Source: Moritella sp. 5 | GTDB taxonomy: Bacteria > Pseudomonadota > Gammaproteobacteria > Enterobacterales > Moritellaceae | DNA length: 64,000 nucleotides | Direction of reading: 5' to 3' | Assembly: GCF_018219455.1 (NCBI RefSeq) | Contig: NZ_CP056122.1 | Span: 2,790,001 to 2,854,000, forward strand | Shown: piece by piece, positions 25,874 through 34,358 of the stretch | How positions within the stretch are numbered: the first letter of the stretch is position 1 | How the letters are laid out: the number at the start of each line of letters is the position of its first letter | Notes under the pieces: generated by a model | The model's database searches: none | Told to the model about the DNA's origin: nothing | The model's input: the letters and a program-made list of their open reading frames with translations, nothing else | Position numbers and translations under genes: made by a program

Positions 25874-28516
25874 ATGAAATTAATTGAACTTAATATTCAA
25901 ATAAAAAACCTCTTCACAGCATTATTACTATCAGGTGTAATTCTAGTCGCAGGCTGCAATGAATCAGCTGATTTACAGAACAACACTGATCCAAATATAT
26001 ATATTCAACAGAGTAAAGTATTCCTCGACGGGCATCAATTTAAATCCGCTTTTAATGCCGCAACTGAAGGGATCAATGCCGATCCTAACCGACTTGAGAG
26101 TTATCTTATTTTAGCGTCAATACACCTACAATCAGGGCATCCCAAAGATAGTATTAAAGTGCTTGAAGCTTTTACTGGCAGTAAAAATGTCGAGTACTAT
26201 TTTGCACTACTGGATGCCTACCAAATGTCAAACAAATTAATTTCAGCACAACAACTTATTGAACAACGACAACAATTACTATCGACACAAGCACAGCGTT
26301 TACAGCTATCCGTTGCACAGCAACTACTGCATACCGATGAGTTAGAAAAAGCCAAAACAACGTTTAACCAATTATTAGAAGATCCGGATTACAAAGTTGA
26401 GAGCATGCTTGGCTTAGCCAAAATTGAAGTTGCCTCAGACAACGAAATTAATGCAATCAATATAATTGATAGTATCATCGAAATCGCCCCTAAAAACACA
26501 GAAGCTCTCTTCTTAAAAAGTCTAATTTATATCAATATGGATGAGCTTACTAATGCCGAAGAAGCACTATCACAAACACTAGCTAGCCTTCCAAATGCTG
26601 ATATATTTACAGTACAACGAATTAAAATATTTCAGAGCTTAGCACACGTATTAACACAACAAGGTCGACTATCTGAAGCAAAAATATATACACGTATTTT
26701 ATCTGATGAATTCCCAATGTCAGAATCATTGTCACTACAATATACTCAGGCACTTAACTTATTTAAAAATGAAGATTTTTCAGCAGCTAAAGAAATATTA
26801 TTGGAAATTTTAGATGGTTCTCCTGGGCATAAAAAATCAGCCGCCTTATTAGGATTAATACTTTACAATGAAGGTAACCCAGAAAACGCCGAAAAGTATC
26901 TCATAGATGTTGTTGACCCAGAAGTATCTCCAAAAAAACTCACAGAACTTTATGTTAAAACCCTATTACAACAAAATAAATATGACAATGTATTAGATCT
27001 ACTTAAGTATATACCCGAAACAAATAGAGATACTGACACATGGATTCTTTATATAAGTGCTGCAATCCAGCAAAAAGAGTTCAGCAAAGCCAAAGAAGGT
27101 CTTGATAAAGCAATGTCATTAAGCCCTAAGTCTGAGCGTGTTGCATTACTTGCATTCCTTTATTACAGCAACTTACCAGAACCACAGCCAAAGATGGCAT
27201 TACAAACCCTATCTTCAAGTTTAACTTTTAATCCAGAAAGCCCAAAATTACAAACATTGTACATTCGACAACTACTTACACTTAATAAAACAACGGAAGT
27301 AGATAACTATGTGGCAAGTTTAGAGAAAACATATAGTAAAAATACGAATACACAATTAATTATCGCGAGTTACTACATGTATCAACAGCGATTACATAAG
27401 GCAATGCCAATAATAGAAAATATTTTGGTATCAGAGAAAGATAATATCCAAGCACTTTATACCTTGGCTAAAATCAATAATATAAATAAAAACTGGCAGC
27501 TATCTTTAAATAGCTATAACGACATTATTAAGTTTTACCCTACTGAAATCACAGCCTATAAAGGAGCGATACTGAGCTTAATGAAATTAAAAAAAGATCC
27601 CTTAAAGACAGCTGACTACCTTCCCGAAAATTATAATGCTAGTGTATTAGCACTAACCTTAGCCCATTTAAGCCTACAACAAAATAGGCTTGATTTAGCT
27701 GATAATTATGCAAAAGAAGCAAACAATGAGTTGCCTAAAAAATACCAAGTAAACCATGATGAATTAACGGTACAAGTTGCTCTATTGAAAGGACGTACCG
27801 CTTTCATAGAAAAAGATTATCTAAAAGCGAGAGAAATAGTTACTTCTACAACTAAACATTATGTAAATAATGTCCACCTCCTCAGTTTATTAACTCATAT
27901 AGAGATTGCTTCAGGTCAATATAACGAAGCCCAAAGCCTAGCTGAACAAATAAACCAATTATTACCTAATAATTCATTAGCTACACTACTCAATTCACAG
28001 ATATTGGATGCCAAAGGAGAAAAAAATAAAGCAATTAAGCTATTACATTCATACTGGAATAAAGTAAAAGATAGAAGCGTCGCTGAGCAATTATATTTAC
28101 AATTAAAAACTAATAGTTCAGAAAAAGCGTTCACGTTTCTTGATGAATGGCAAAATGAGTTTCCTGATAGCCTGATACCGACTCGTTATAAGGCTATTTA
28201 CTTGCAGGAACAAGGTGAAAATAAGCAAGCGATTGCCATCTATAATTCCATATTACAAAAAGCACCAAATGAGATAATCAGTTTAAACAATACCGCTTGG
28301 CTTTCTTTTGAAGCTGGTATTCCACAGGCTCTTTCTTTTGCTGAGCGAGCCTATAAATTAAAGCCCAATAATGCTGCCATTTTAGATACTTATGGTTGGA
28401 TATTATTTCATAATGGGGATAAAAACCGAGGAAAAGCCTTAATCCAACAAGCCAGTAAATTATTGCCTAATGATAAAAACATTCAACAACATTTAGACGA
28501 GGTAAGTAAGGGATAA
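25874..28516 (+). CDS. prsT: PEP-CTERM system TPR-repeat lipoprotein PrsT
   Basis: The 880-residue lipoprotein ('GVILVAGCNES', lipidated Cys near residue 28) is made almost wholly of tetratricopeptide-like repeats, for example 'EALFLKSLIYINMDELTNAEEAL' in part, 'LQNRAYLA'-like helices and the terminal 'LKPNNAAILDTYGWILFHNGD'. PrsT is a constant member of exosortase A loci and is thought to scaffold periplasmic or outer-membrane assembly of the export system. AGGAAG precedes the ATG by about eight bases. It follows prsR by 61 bases, and its 3' end runs into the promoter region of the PEP-CTERM gene. Confidence 0.9.
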   Translation: MKLIELNIQIKNLFTALLLSGVILVAGCNESADLQNNTDPNIYIQQSKVFLDGHQFKSAFNAATEGINADPNRLESYLILASIHLQSGHPKDSIKVLEAFTGSKNVEYYFALLDAYQMSNKLISAQQLIEQRQQLLSTQAQRLQLSVAQQLLHTDELEKAKTTFNQLLEDPDYKVESMLGLAKIEVASDNEINAINIIDSIIEIAPKNTEALFLKSLIYINMDELTNAEEALSQTLASLPNADIFTVQRIKIFQSLAHVLTQQGRLSEAKIYTRILSDEFPMSESLSLQYTQALNLFKNEDFSAAKEILLEILDGSPGHKKSAALLGLILYNEGNPENAEKYLIDVVDPEVSPKKLTELYVKTLLQQNKYDNVLDLLKYIPETNRDTDTWILYISAAIQQKEFSKAKEGLDKAMSLSPKSERVALLAFLYYSNLPEPQPKMALQTLSSSLTFNPESPKLQTLYIRQLLTLNKTTEVDNYVASLEKTYSKNTNTQLIIASYYMYQQRLHKAMPIIENILVSEKDNIQALYTLAKINNINKNWQLSLNSYNDIIKFYPTEITAYKGAILSLMKLKKDPLKTADYLPENYNASVLALTLAHLSLQQNRLDLADNYAKEANNELPKKYQVNHDELTVQVALLKGRTAFIEKDYLKAREIVTSTTKHYVNNVHLLSLLTHIEIASGQYNEAQSLAEQINQLLPNNSLATLLNSQILDAKGEKNKAIKLLHSYWNKVKDRSVAEQLYLQLKTNSSEKAFTFLDEWQNEFPDSLIPTRYKAIYLQEQGENKQAIAIYNSILQKAPNEIISLNNTAWLSFEAGIPQALSFAERAYKLKPNNAAILDTYGWILFHNGDKNRGKALIQQASKLLPNDKNIQQHLDEVSKG

Positions 28517-28594
28517 CTGTCGAAATAATTTACACAAATTTCAAGTAATCAAACTGTAAATATGTAGCACATTGAAAATTAAATAATATTAAAA

Positions 28595-28611
28595 TTGGTG
28601 TGAAAAATGCT
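28595..28611 (+). promoter_or_regulatory. Sigma-54 (-24/-12) promoter of the PEP-CTERM gene
   Basis: TTGGTGTGAAAAATGCT carries the invariant GG (28597-28598) and GC (28609-28610) with exactly ten bases between, plus the G and purine at the expected positions after the -24 element. It predicts a transcript start near 28622, leaving a 25-base leader with AAAGG and the ATG at 28647. The in-locus sigma-54 activator PrsR makes this biologically sensible; published work on Zoogloea links PrsK/PrsR and RpoN to PEP-CTERM gene expression. Confidence 0.65.
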
Positions 28612-28646
28612 TTATATTGAATAGGTATATTTTAAAGGCAATAACC

Positions 28647-29216
28647 ATGAGAAAGTTTATATATCTACTAACAGCGTTATTTTTATTAGTAAGCACGACA
28701 ACATCTGCAATGTTACTTGAAGGTAAAATAGACTTCACCGGTCTATCAACGACTACCGACAATGGTTCAGCAGTAACGTCATTGATGTTCTCTACGTTTG
28801 AAATCGATGCGGTTACAGGTGATTTTATTCCAGCTGTGACGCCAGGTGATACAGTCATATTTTCGGATTTAGCCACCATAGTTCCAACAATTGATTTATG
28901 GCATATAGGAGGGTTTGAATTTGACCTTGCTGCTATTACTATAAATACGATTGTGGGTAGTGTAGCTATCGTTGAAGGGGCTGGTTTTCTTTCAAAGGCT
29001 GGCTATGAAACAACGCCCTATAATTGGGCTTACAGTAGCAGACGAGGTAATAATTCCTTCTCTGCAACAGTATCTCCTGCCCCCCCTAGTATTATCCGAA
29101 CTAGGAGTTCATTCCCTCCGACTGTGGTCCCTGCGCCTGCTGGTGCAGCGCTTTTAGGTTTAGCTATTTTAGGCTTTGGATTCACTCGTCGTAATAATCA
29201 GGTGCAACACAACTAA
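28647..29216 (+). CDS. PEP-CTERM sorting-domain protein (PAP variant)
   Basis: The 189-residue exported protein starts with a signal peptide ('MRKFIYLLTALFLLVSTTTSA') — split here as MRKFIYLLTALFLL plus VSTTTSA — and ends with the tripartite exosortase signal: 'VVPAPAGAAL' (PAP in place of PEP), a hydrophobic helix 'LGLAILGFGF' and basic 'TRRN', then a ten-residue polar tail. The middle has 'GFEFDLAAITINTIVG' and 'GYETTPYNWAYSS', as in short PEP-CTERM proteins of other marine Gammaproteobacteria. It is the only such protein in the window and is the likely XrtA substrate. An ORF opens at a TTG at 28617, but that lies upstream of the predicted transcript start; AAAGG supports ATG 28647. Confidence 0.85.
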   Translation: MRKFIYLLTALFLLVSTTTSAMLLEGKIDFTGLSTTTDNGSAVTSLMFSTFEIDAVTGDFIPAVTPGDTVIFSDLATIVPTIDLWHIGGFEFDLAAITINTIVGSVAIVEGAGFLSKAGYETTPYNWAYSSRRGNNSFSATVSPAPPSIIRTRSSFPPTVVPAPAGAALLGLAILGFGFTRRNNQVQHN

Positions 29217-29285
29217 CCCTATACCAATTTATACCCGTATAGCGTTGATAGGTAATAAGTCACTTGTTTTCATGGGAATGAATTA

Positions 29286-30335
29286 ATGGAAAAACATCAA
29301 GTAAAATTAATACTCAGTTTAGATTATGAGCTTTTTTTTGGTGATAGTACTGGCAGTATTGAAAACTGTATGATTAATCCGACACAACAGTTACTTCAAT
29401 TATTGAATAAGTATAATTGTAAAGTCAGCTTATTTGTTGATGCAGGGTTTCTAGTTAAACTAAAAGCGCAATCTTTTGACTTTCCAGTTTTAGAAAAACA
29501 ATATCAAACGATTAAAACACAATTAAAATCATTGTCATCACAAGGCCATGATATACAACTCCATATTCATCCTCATTGGCAGGATAGCTATTATAATGGT
29601 AATACTTGGGTAATTAATACTAAGCGCTATCGCTTGCATGATTTTAACCCGGAAGAAATCTATGACATAGTACAAAGCTATAAACAAGAACTTGAATCAT
29701 GTAGTGGACAAGCTGTATTCGCTTTTCGAGCTGGCGGCTGGTGTTTACAACCCTTTGAGAAAATCAAGTTAGCGTTAAAAGCGAGTGGGATTTGGTTAGA
29801 CAGTACCGTGTTTTCTCAAGGACATTCAGATGATCCAACTCGCAGATTTGATTTTAATACCATACCTAAGCAAGCATATTGGTTTTTTGATAATGATCCT
29901 TTAAAACAACAACAAGACGGTTACTTTACCGAACTTCCCATCAGTGCGACTAAAACATCACCTCTATTTTTTTGGAAGCTCGCATTTCGTAAAAGATTCT
30001 CCAGCCATTTATTTAGTACCTTCGGCGATGGGCGAGCAATGATCGCAAGTCGCAGTTATTATATTGAGCGATTAACGAAAACAACTTACGGGCCAGTCAT
30101 GATTGATGGCTCTAAAGCAGGACAGCTAGAGAAGGCATTTCAAGAACATCTAGAACAAGCAAATCAAGATAGTATTTTTAATATAATGGGGCACCCAAAA
30201 AGCTTATCCCCCTACTCTTTAATAAAATTAGAGCAATTTTTACAGCTACATCACGAGCTAGATTCCATTACCTATCAAGATCTTAAACATCTTAAAAATA
30301 CATTTATACCAGATCTTAATAAAAGGTATTCATGA
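29286..30335 (+). CDS. Polysaccharide deacetylase family protein (NodB fold)
   Basis: The 349-residue protein carries 'LILSLDYELFFGDSTG' (an aspartate-based variant of motif 1), the zinc-binding 'HDIQLHIHPHWQDSYY' (H-x3-H type motif 2) and 'FRAGGWCLQPFEKI' (motif 3, R-x-G-G). It lacks a signal peptide, like the deacetylases of exosortase A loci, although it is longer than the usual 270-280 residue member. It would deacetylate N-acetylated sugars of the polymer or its precursor. It is the last gene of the plus-strand block, 69 bases after the PEP-CTERM gene, and its transcript may share the sigma-54 promoter. Confidence 0.75.
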   Translation: MEKHQVKLILSLDYELFFGDSTGSIENCMINPTQQLLQLLNKYNCKVSLFVDAGFLVKLKAQSFDFPVLEKQYQTIKTQLKSLSSQGHDIQLHIHPHWQDSYYNGNTWVINTKRYRLHDFNPEEIYDIVQSYKQELESCSGQAVFAFRAGGWCLQPFEKIKLALKASGIWLDSTVFSQGHSDDPTRRFDFNTIPKQAYWFFDNDPLKQQQDGYFTELPISATKTSPLFFWKLAFRKRFSSHLFSTFGDGRAMIASRSYYIERLTKTTYGPVMIDGSKAGQLEKAFQEHLEQANQDSIFNIMGHPKSLSPYSLIKLEQFLQLHHELDSITYQDLKHLKNTFIPDLNKRYS

Positions 30336-30389
30336 AAGCTAAACTTAAATACCTAATGTTTACCGTATAAAGTCATCATTTTTACGCCC

Positions 30390-30427
30390 TAAAAAAGCAC
30401 CGAACGTTTCCACGCTAGTGCTTTATA
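30390..30427. terminator. Hairpin between convergent deacetylase and kdsB genes
   Basis: AAAGCAC (30394-30400) pairs with GTGCTTT (30418-30424), preceded by an A-run and followed by TTTATA, so it could end transcripts from both sides. The 17-base loop makes it a modest terminator. Confidence 0.45.
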
Positions 30428-30504
30428 TACTGACAAATACTTATTGAAAGAGAAGTTTACATGACTTAATCTACTTAAAATAAGTTTGTATTATCCGTAA
30501 ACCA

Positions 30505-31260
30505 TCAACCGTTTACAATGTTACGTACAATAACAAGATCTTCTGGTGTATCAACGCCTGCAGCGGGTGCTTCAAGCGCTTCTTCAACATGAATTTTTTC
30601 ACCATGCCAAAGTACACGTAATTGCTCTAACGATTCAATCTGCTCTAATTCTGTTTCCGCCCACTGAACGTAATCACGAATAAAACCAGCACGGTATGCA
30701 TAAATACCGATATGGCGTTGGTACACAGGCTTAATATTTGTCACTGTCGCATGCATAAAGTTATCACGATGATACGGAATAGGTGCACGGCTAAAATATA
30801 AAGCATAACCTTGTTTGTCCGTGACAACTTTCACCGCATTAGGGTTAAAGACTTCTTCCACATCGGTGATAGCAACAGATAGTGTCGCCATACGCGCTTC
30901 GCTTTGTTTGCCAAGGTTAGTCGCTACTTGCTCAATAATACGCGGTGGAATTAATGGTTCGTCACCTTGTACATTAACAATAATGTCATCATCATTAAAA
31001 CCTAATTTACTACATACTTCAGCTAAACGCTCTGTACCAGAGTTATGCGTGGGTGAAGTCATACAAACTTCATAACCTAAAGCAGTAACAGCCTGTTCAA
31101 TACGAATATCATCTGTAGCAACAACAACACGTGAAGCACCACTTTGCATAGCTTGTTCGGCAACTCGTTGAATCATTGTTTTACCGCAAATATCAACGAG
31201 CGGCTTACCGGGCAAGCGGCTAGATTGATAGCGTGATGGGATAATGACAATAAAACTCAT
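30505..31260 (-). CDS. kdsB: 3-deoxy-manno-octulosonate cytidylyltransferase (CMP-Kdo synthetase)
   Basis: The enzyme activates Kdo with CTP for lipopolysaccharide inner core synthesis. The 251-residue protein has '[19 protein letters not shown]', 'VVVATDD', '[11 protein letters not shown]', '[12 protein letters not shown]' and '[12 protein letters not shown]', all diagnostic for KdsB. Its ATG overlaps the stop of ycaR, so it is the last gene of the msbA-side Kdo/lipid A series. Length is normal (about 250). Confidence 0.95.
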   Translation of the reverse strand: MSFIVIIPSRYQSSRLPGKPLVDICGKTMIQRVAEQAMQSGASRVVVATDDIRIEQAVTALGYEVCMTSPTHNSGTERLAEVCSKLGFNDDDIIVNVQGDEPLIPPRIIEQVATNLGKQSEARMATLSVAITDVEEVFNPNAVKVVTDKQGYALYFSRAPIPYHRDNFMHATVTNIKPVYQRHIGIYAYRAGFIRDYVQWAETELEQIESLEQLRVLWHGEKIHVEEALEAPAAGVDTPEDLVIVRNIVNG

Positions 31261-31445
31261 TTATCTAACTCTTCACTGCTTAACTGACGTGCTTTAACCT
31301 CAAGTAGTACTGGAATACCTTCCGTAATTGGATAAGCAAGACGATCTACATTACAAATAAGTTCGTTGTTGCTTTTATCATAATGCAGTTTTCCTTTACA
31401 AACAGGACAAGCAATAATTTCAAGTAAGTTATGATCCAGAGTCAT
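31257..31445 (-). CDS. ycaR: Trm112-like small zinc-type protein YcaR
   Basis: The 62-residue protein begins '[19 protein letters not shown]' and has a central '[20 protein letters not shown]', matching E. coli YcaR, which lies between lpxK and kdsB there as well. One CxxC pair and one further Cys remain of a zinc-ribbon fold. The function of YcaR is not firmly known. It overlaps the ends of both neighbours, so the three genes are translated together. Confidence 0.9.
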   Translation of the reverse strand: MTLDHNLLEIIACPVCKGKLHYDKSNNELICNVDRLAYPITEGIPVLLEVKARQLSSEELDK

Positions 31446-32421
31446 GGGTTAATTCCTTTAATTTTAATAATAACTGCGGTAAAAAATCGCTATCTAAACT
31501 TGCGTTTACCGGTAAATAATACCAATTATCTTGAGCAAAAGATTGACACTTTACAGCATCTTTCTCAGTCATAATAACGGTTCGGCCTGCTGCAAATTGT
31601 TCAATTTCAGCGGCAGTAAAAGCGTGATGGTCAGGAAATGAAAGATATTCTTCAATCACATAATCGTGTTTATCTAATGTAGTATAAAAACGCTGAGGAT
31701 TACCAATGCCGGCAATTGCAACCATCGATTTAGATTTACCCGATGTCACTAATTCATTATTTGCTACTTTACGTAATGGCGCAGCAACTAATAACATATT
31801 CAGCTCGCCAGCCAAGCCGTTACCACCATTACAGATTACAAAATCAGCCGTTTTTAAACGCCAAGCCCCTTCTCGTAACGGTCCCATTGGTAATAAATGA
31901 CCATTGCCAAGGCGACGTTTACCGTCAATCACAATTAATTCTATATCTCTTTGCATGGCATAATGCTGTAACCCGTCATCAGTAATAATAACATCGACAT
32001 CAAAATTAGCTAACAAGTGCGCAGCTGCCTCGACACGTACAGGACTAATCACCAAAGGACACTGCGTACGTTGCTGTAACATAAACGGCTCATCACCACT
32101 GTGCTCAACAGGCGACTCATCAGTAACAATATAAGGATATTGGGGTGCTTTAGATCCGTAACCTCGGCTAATAATACCAGGCTTATAACCCGCAGCGGTC
32201 AGTTGCTCACACAAATATACAACAAGCGGCGTTTTACCAGTACCACCAACCGTGATATTACCAACAACTATCGTCGGTACCGAAGGTTTGATACTGCCTT
32301 TAATGCCCGATTTAAATAACGCGCGACGGCAACCTGTAATGGCTGCAAAAGTAACACTTAACGGTGCAAGTAACCATTTAGCCCAATGGTTACCATACCA
32401 AACATCCTCTTCTATTTTCAC
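31429..32421 (-). CDS. lpxK: Tetraacyldisaccharide 4'-kinase
   Basis: LpxK phosphorylates the 4' position of the lipid A precursor at the inner membrane. The 330-residue protein has an N-terminal membrane-anchoring helix ('[21 protein letters not shown]' in part), the P-loop '[16 protein letters not shown]', 'IISRGYGS', and '[19 protein letters not shown]' in part. The length is standard. It follows msbA by 12 bases, the same msbA-lpxK order as in E. coli. Confidence 0.95.
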   Translation of the reverse strand: MKIEEDVWYGNHWAKWLLAPLSVTFAAITGCRRALFKSGIKGSIKPSVPTIVVGNITVGGTGKTPLVVYLCEQLTAAGYKPGIISRGYGSKAPQYPYIVTDESPVEHSGDEPFMLQQRTQCPLVISPVRVEAAAHLLANFDVDVIITDDGLQHYAMQRDIELIVIDGKRRLGNGHLLPMGPLREGAWRLKTADFVICNGGNGLAGELNMLLVAAPLRKVANNELVTSGKSKSMVAIAGIGNPQRFYTTLDKHDYVIEEYLSFPDHHAFTAAEIEQFAAGRTVIMTEKDAVKCQSFAQDNWYYLPVNASLDSDFLPQLLLKLKELTHDSGS

Positions 32422-32433
32422 ACTGAGTCCTAT

Positions 32434-34209
32434 TTAGCCACCAAGTTGTAAACGGTGTAATTGTGCGTAATGTTCACCTTTAGCAAGTAATTCGCTATGT
32501 GAGCCACTTTCAATAATAGAGCCATTTTCAATTACTAAAATTCGGTCTGCTGCTTCAATCGTTGATAAGCGGTGAGCTATCACTAATGACGTTCTATCTT
32601 TTTGTAATATTTCAAGGGCTTGCTGTACTTTACGTTCTGATTCAGCGTCCAATGCAGACGTTGCTTCATCGAGAATTAAGATGGGTGCATCTTGTAACAA
32701 TGCTCGTGCAATGGCCAGACGTTGGCGTTGACCACCTGATAGCATTGCACCATTTTCACCAACTATAGTATCAAAGCCATTGTCAAAACCTTCAATAAAT
32801 TCTAATGCGTTGGCTTTAGTCGCGGCTTCAATAATCTCTGCACGTGTCACTTCGTTAATACGCCCATAAGCAATATTAGCAGCGATCGAATCATTAAATA
32901 GATGTACATTTTGCGATACTAAGGCAATCTGGTTACGTAAAGATTTCAATTCATAGTCATGAAGAGGCATATCATCAATACTAATCTGACCTTTTTCTAT
33001 TTCATAAAAACGCGTAATCAAACTGGCCAATGTTGATTTACCACTACCCGAGCGACCAACAAGAGCGATCATCTCACCGGGTTGTGCAGTAAAGTTCATA
33101 TTCTCAATCAAGCGCGAACTCGCGGTTGGATAAGTAAAATCAACATTTGAGAAGGTAATTTTACCTGTAACACGTTCCGCTACATAGGTACCTGTATTTT
33201 TCTCTGCTTCGAGATCAAGAATATCAAATAAGCTGTTACATGCCGAAATTGCTCTTTGGATTTCAGAATTGACGTTAGTAATATCACGTAATGGACGTAA
33301 TAACGCCATCATAGAGCCGACAATGGCCACGAATTTACCTGGCGTAAGTTCCGCACGAATGGATTCAAAAGACGCAAGATATAAAACAACACCAAGTGCA
33401 AATGAAGCCACGACCTGTACTAGCGCATTACTTGCTGCACCGGTTATCGCCATTTTCATTTGTTGCTGGCGAATATGGTTACTCACAATACCAAAACGTT
33501 CACGTTCTGTGTCATGCCCAGCTGACATTAATACGTCTTTATGACCATGTAACATTTGCTGCGCTGTTGATGACACATTACCCATAGCTTGCTGTAGTCG
33601 TAGACTGATCACACGAAAGCGACGGCTCACAGTACCAATAATGATACCGACCAGTGGAGCAATAAATAATAAAACGAGGGATAACTGCCAGCTTTGGTAG
33701 AACATCCAAATAAGCAAACCAAGAATAAACGCACCACTACGGAACACGTTTATGATTGTTTTAGATGCTGCACCTGAAACTTGGCTGGAATCATAGATAA
33801 TTTTTGATACTAATTCACCGGATGGGGTTTTATCAAAGAAGCTCACTGGTAAATGCATTAAATGATCAAATAACTGACGTTGTAAACGCATTACTACGGT
33901 ATTACCCGCTTTCGCCATGCAATAACTTGAACCAAATGAAGCTAAGCCACGTAAACAAACCATACCGACAACAAAGAGTGGCATCCACTTTAAGAATGCT
34001 GACGTTTCAGCGTTAAAGCCATCATCGACAAGCGGCTGTAGAATATTAAGTAACGTTGCATCGACAATGCCGTAACCAAGCATAGCGAGGATACCAAAAC
34101 CTAAGGTGGTTTTTAAGTCGAGAACATATATAGAAAATCGCTTAACCGTTTGCCAAGCTGTACGCTGTTGATCCATGAAAACTGTCTTGTTATTGAGATA
34201 GACAATCAT
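32434..34209 (-). CDS. msbA: Lipid A export ATP-binding/permease protein MsbA
   Basis: MsbA flips core-lipid A across the inner membrane. Six membrane segments lie in residues ~30-330, followed by an ABC ATPase with Walker A 'ALVGRSGSGKSTLASLI', signature 'LSGGQRQRLAIARALL', Walker B 'ILILDEATSALD' and 'IAHRLSTIEAADRI'. The ATG at 34209 has an AGG site seven bases upstream and gives 591 residues; an internal ATG at 34176 would give an N-terminus nearer to E. coli MsbA, so the start is not settled. It leads the lpxK-ycaR-kdsB series. Confidence 0.95.
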   Translation of the reverse strand: MIVYLNNKTVFMDQQRTAWQTVKRFSIYVLDLKTTLGFGILAMLGYGIVDATLLNILQPLVDDGFNAETSAFLKWMPLFVVGMVCLRGLASFGSSYCMAKAGNTVVMRLQRQLFDHLMHLPVSFFDKTPSGELVSKIIYDSSQVSGAASKTIINVFRSGAFILGLLIWMFYQSWQLSLVLLFIAPLVGIIIGTVSRRFRVISLRLQQAMGNVSSTAQQMLHGHKDVLMSAGHDTERERFGIVSNHIRQQQMKMAITGAASNALVQVVASFALGVVLYLASFESIRAELTPGKFVAIVGSMMALLRPLRDITNVNSEIQRAISACNSLFDILDLEAEKNTGTYVAERVTGKITFSNVDFTYPTASSRLIENMNFTAQPGEMIALVGRSGSGKSTLASLITRFYEIEKGQISIDDMPLHDYELKSLRNQIALVSQNVHLFNDSIAANIAYGRINEVTRAEIIEAATKANALEFIEGFDNGFDTIVGENGAMLSGGQRQRLAIARALLQDAPILILDEATSALDAESERKVQQALEILQKDRTSLVIAHRLSTIEAADRILVIENGSIIESGSHSELLAKGEHYAQLHRLQLGG

Positions 34210-34286
34210 TTTAAACCTAGGTTAACTAAAATACCAAACTTTCAATGCATAGAACTTCATAATAACTGTTTTTTAACCATATTAGT

Positions 34287-34317
34287 AAAAAGGCTGCCCC
34301 AAATGGAGCTGCCTTTT
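34287..34317 (-). terminator. Rho-independent terminator of the RND transporter gene
   Basis: Read on the minus strand, AAAAGGCAGCTCC pairs with GGGGCAGCCTTTT around an ATTT loop with one mismatch and ends in a T-run. It lies between the RND gene stop (34359) and the msbA start (34209), separating the two transcription units. Confidence 0.75.
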
Positions 34318-34358
34318 AAATGATAATGATTAAGTCAATGAAAATAACAAGCATAAGT

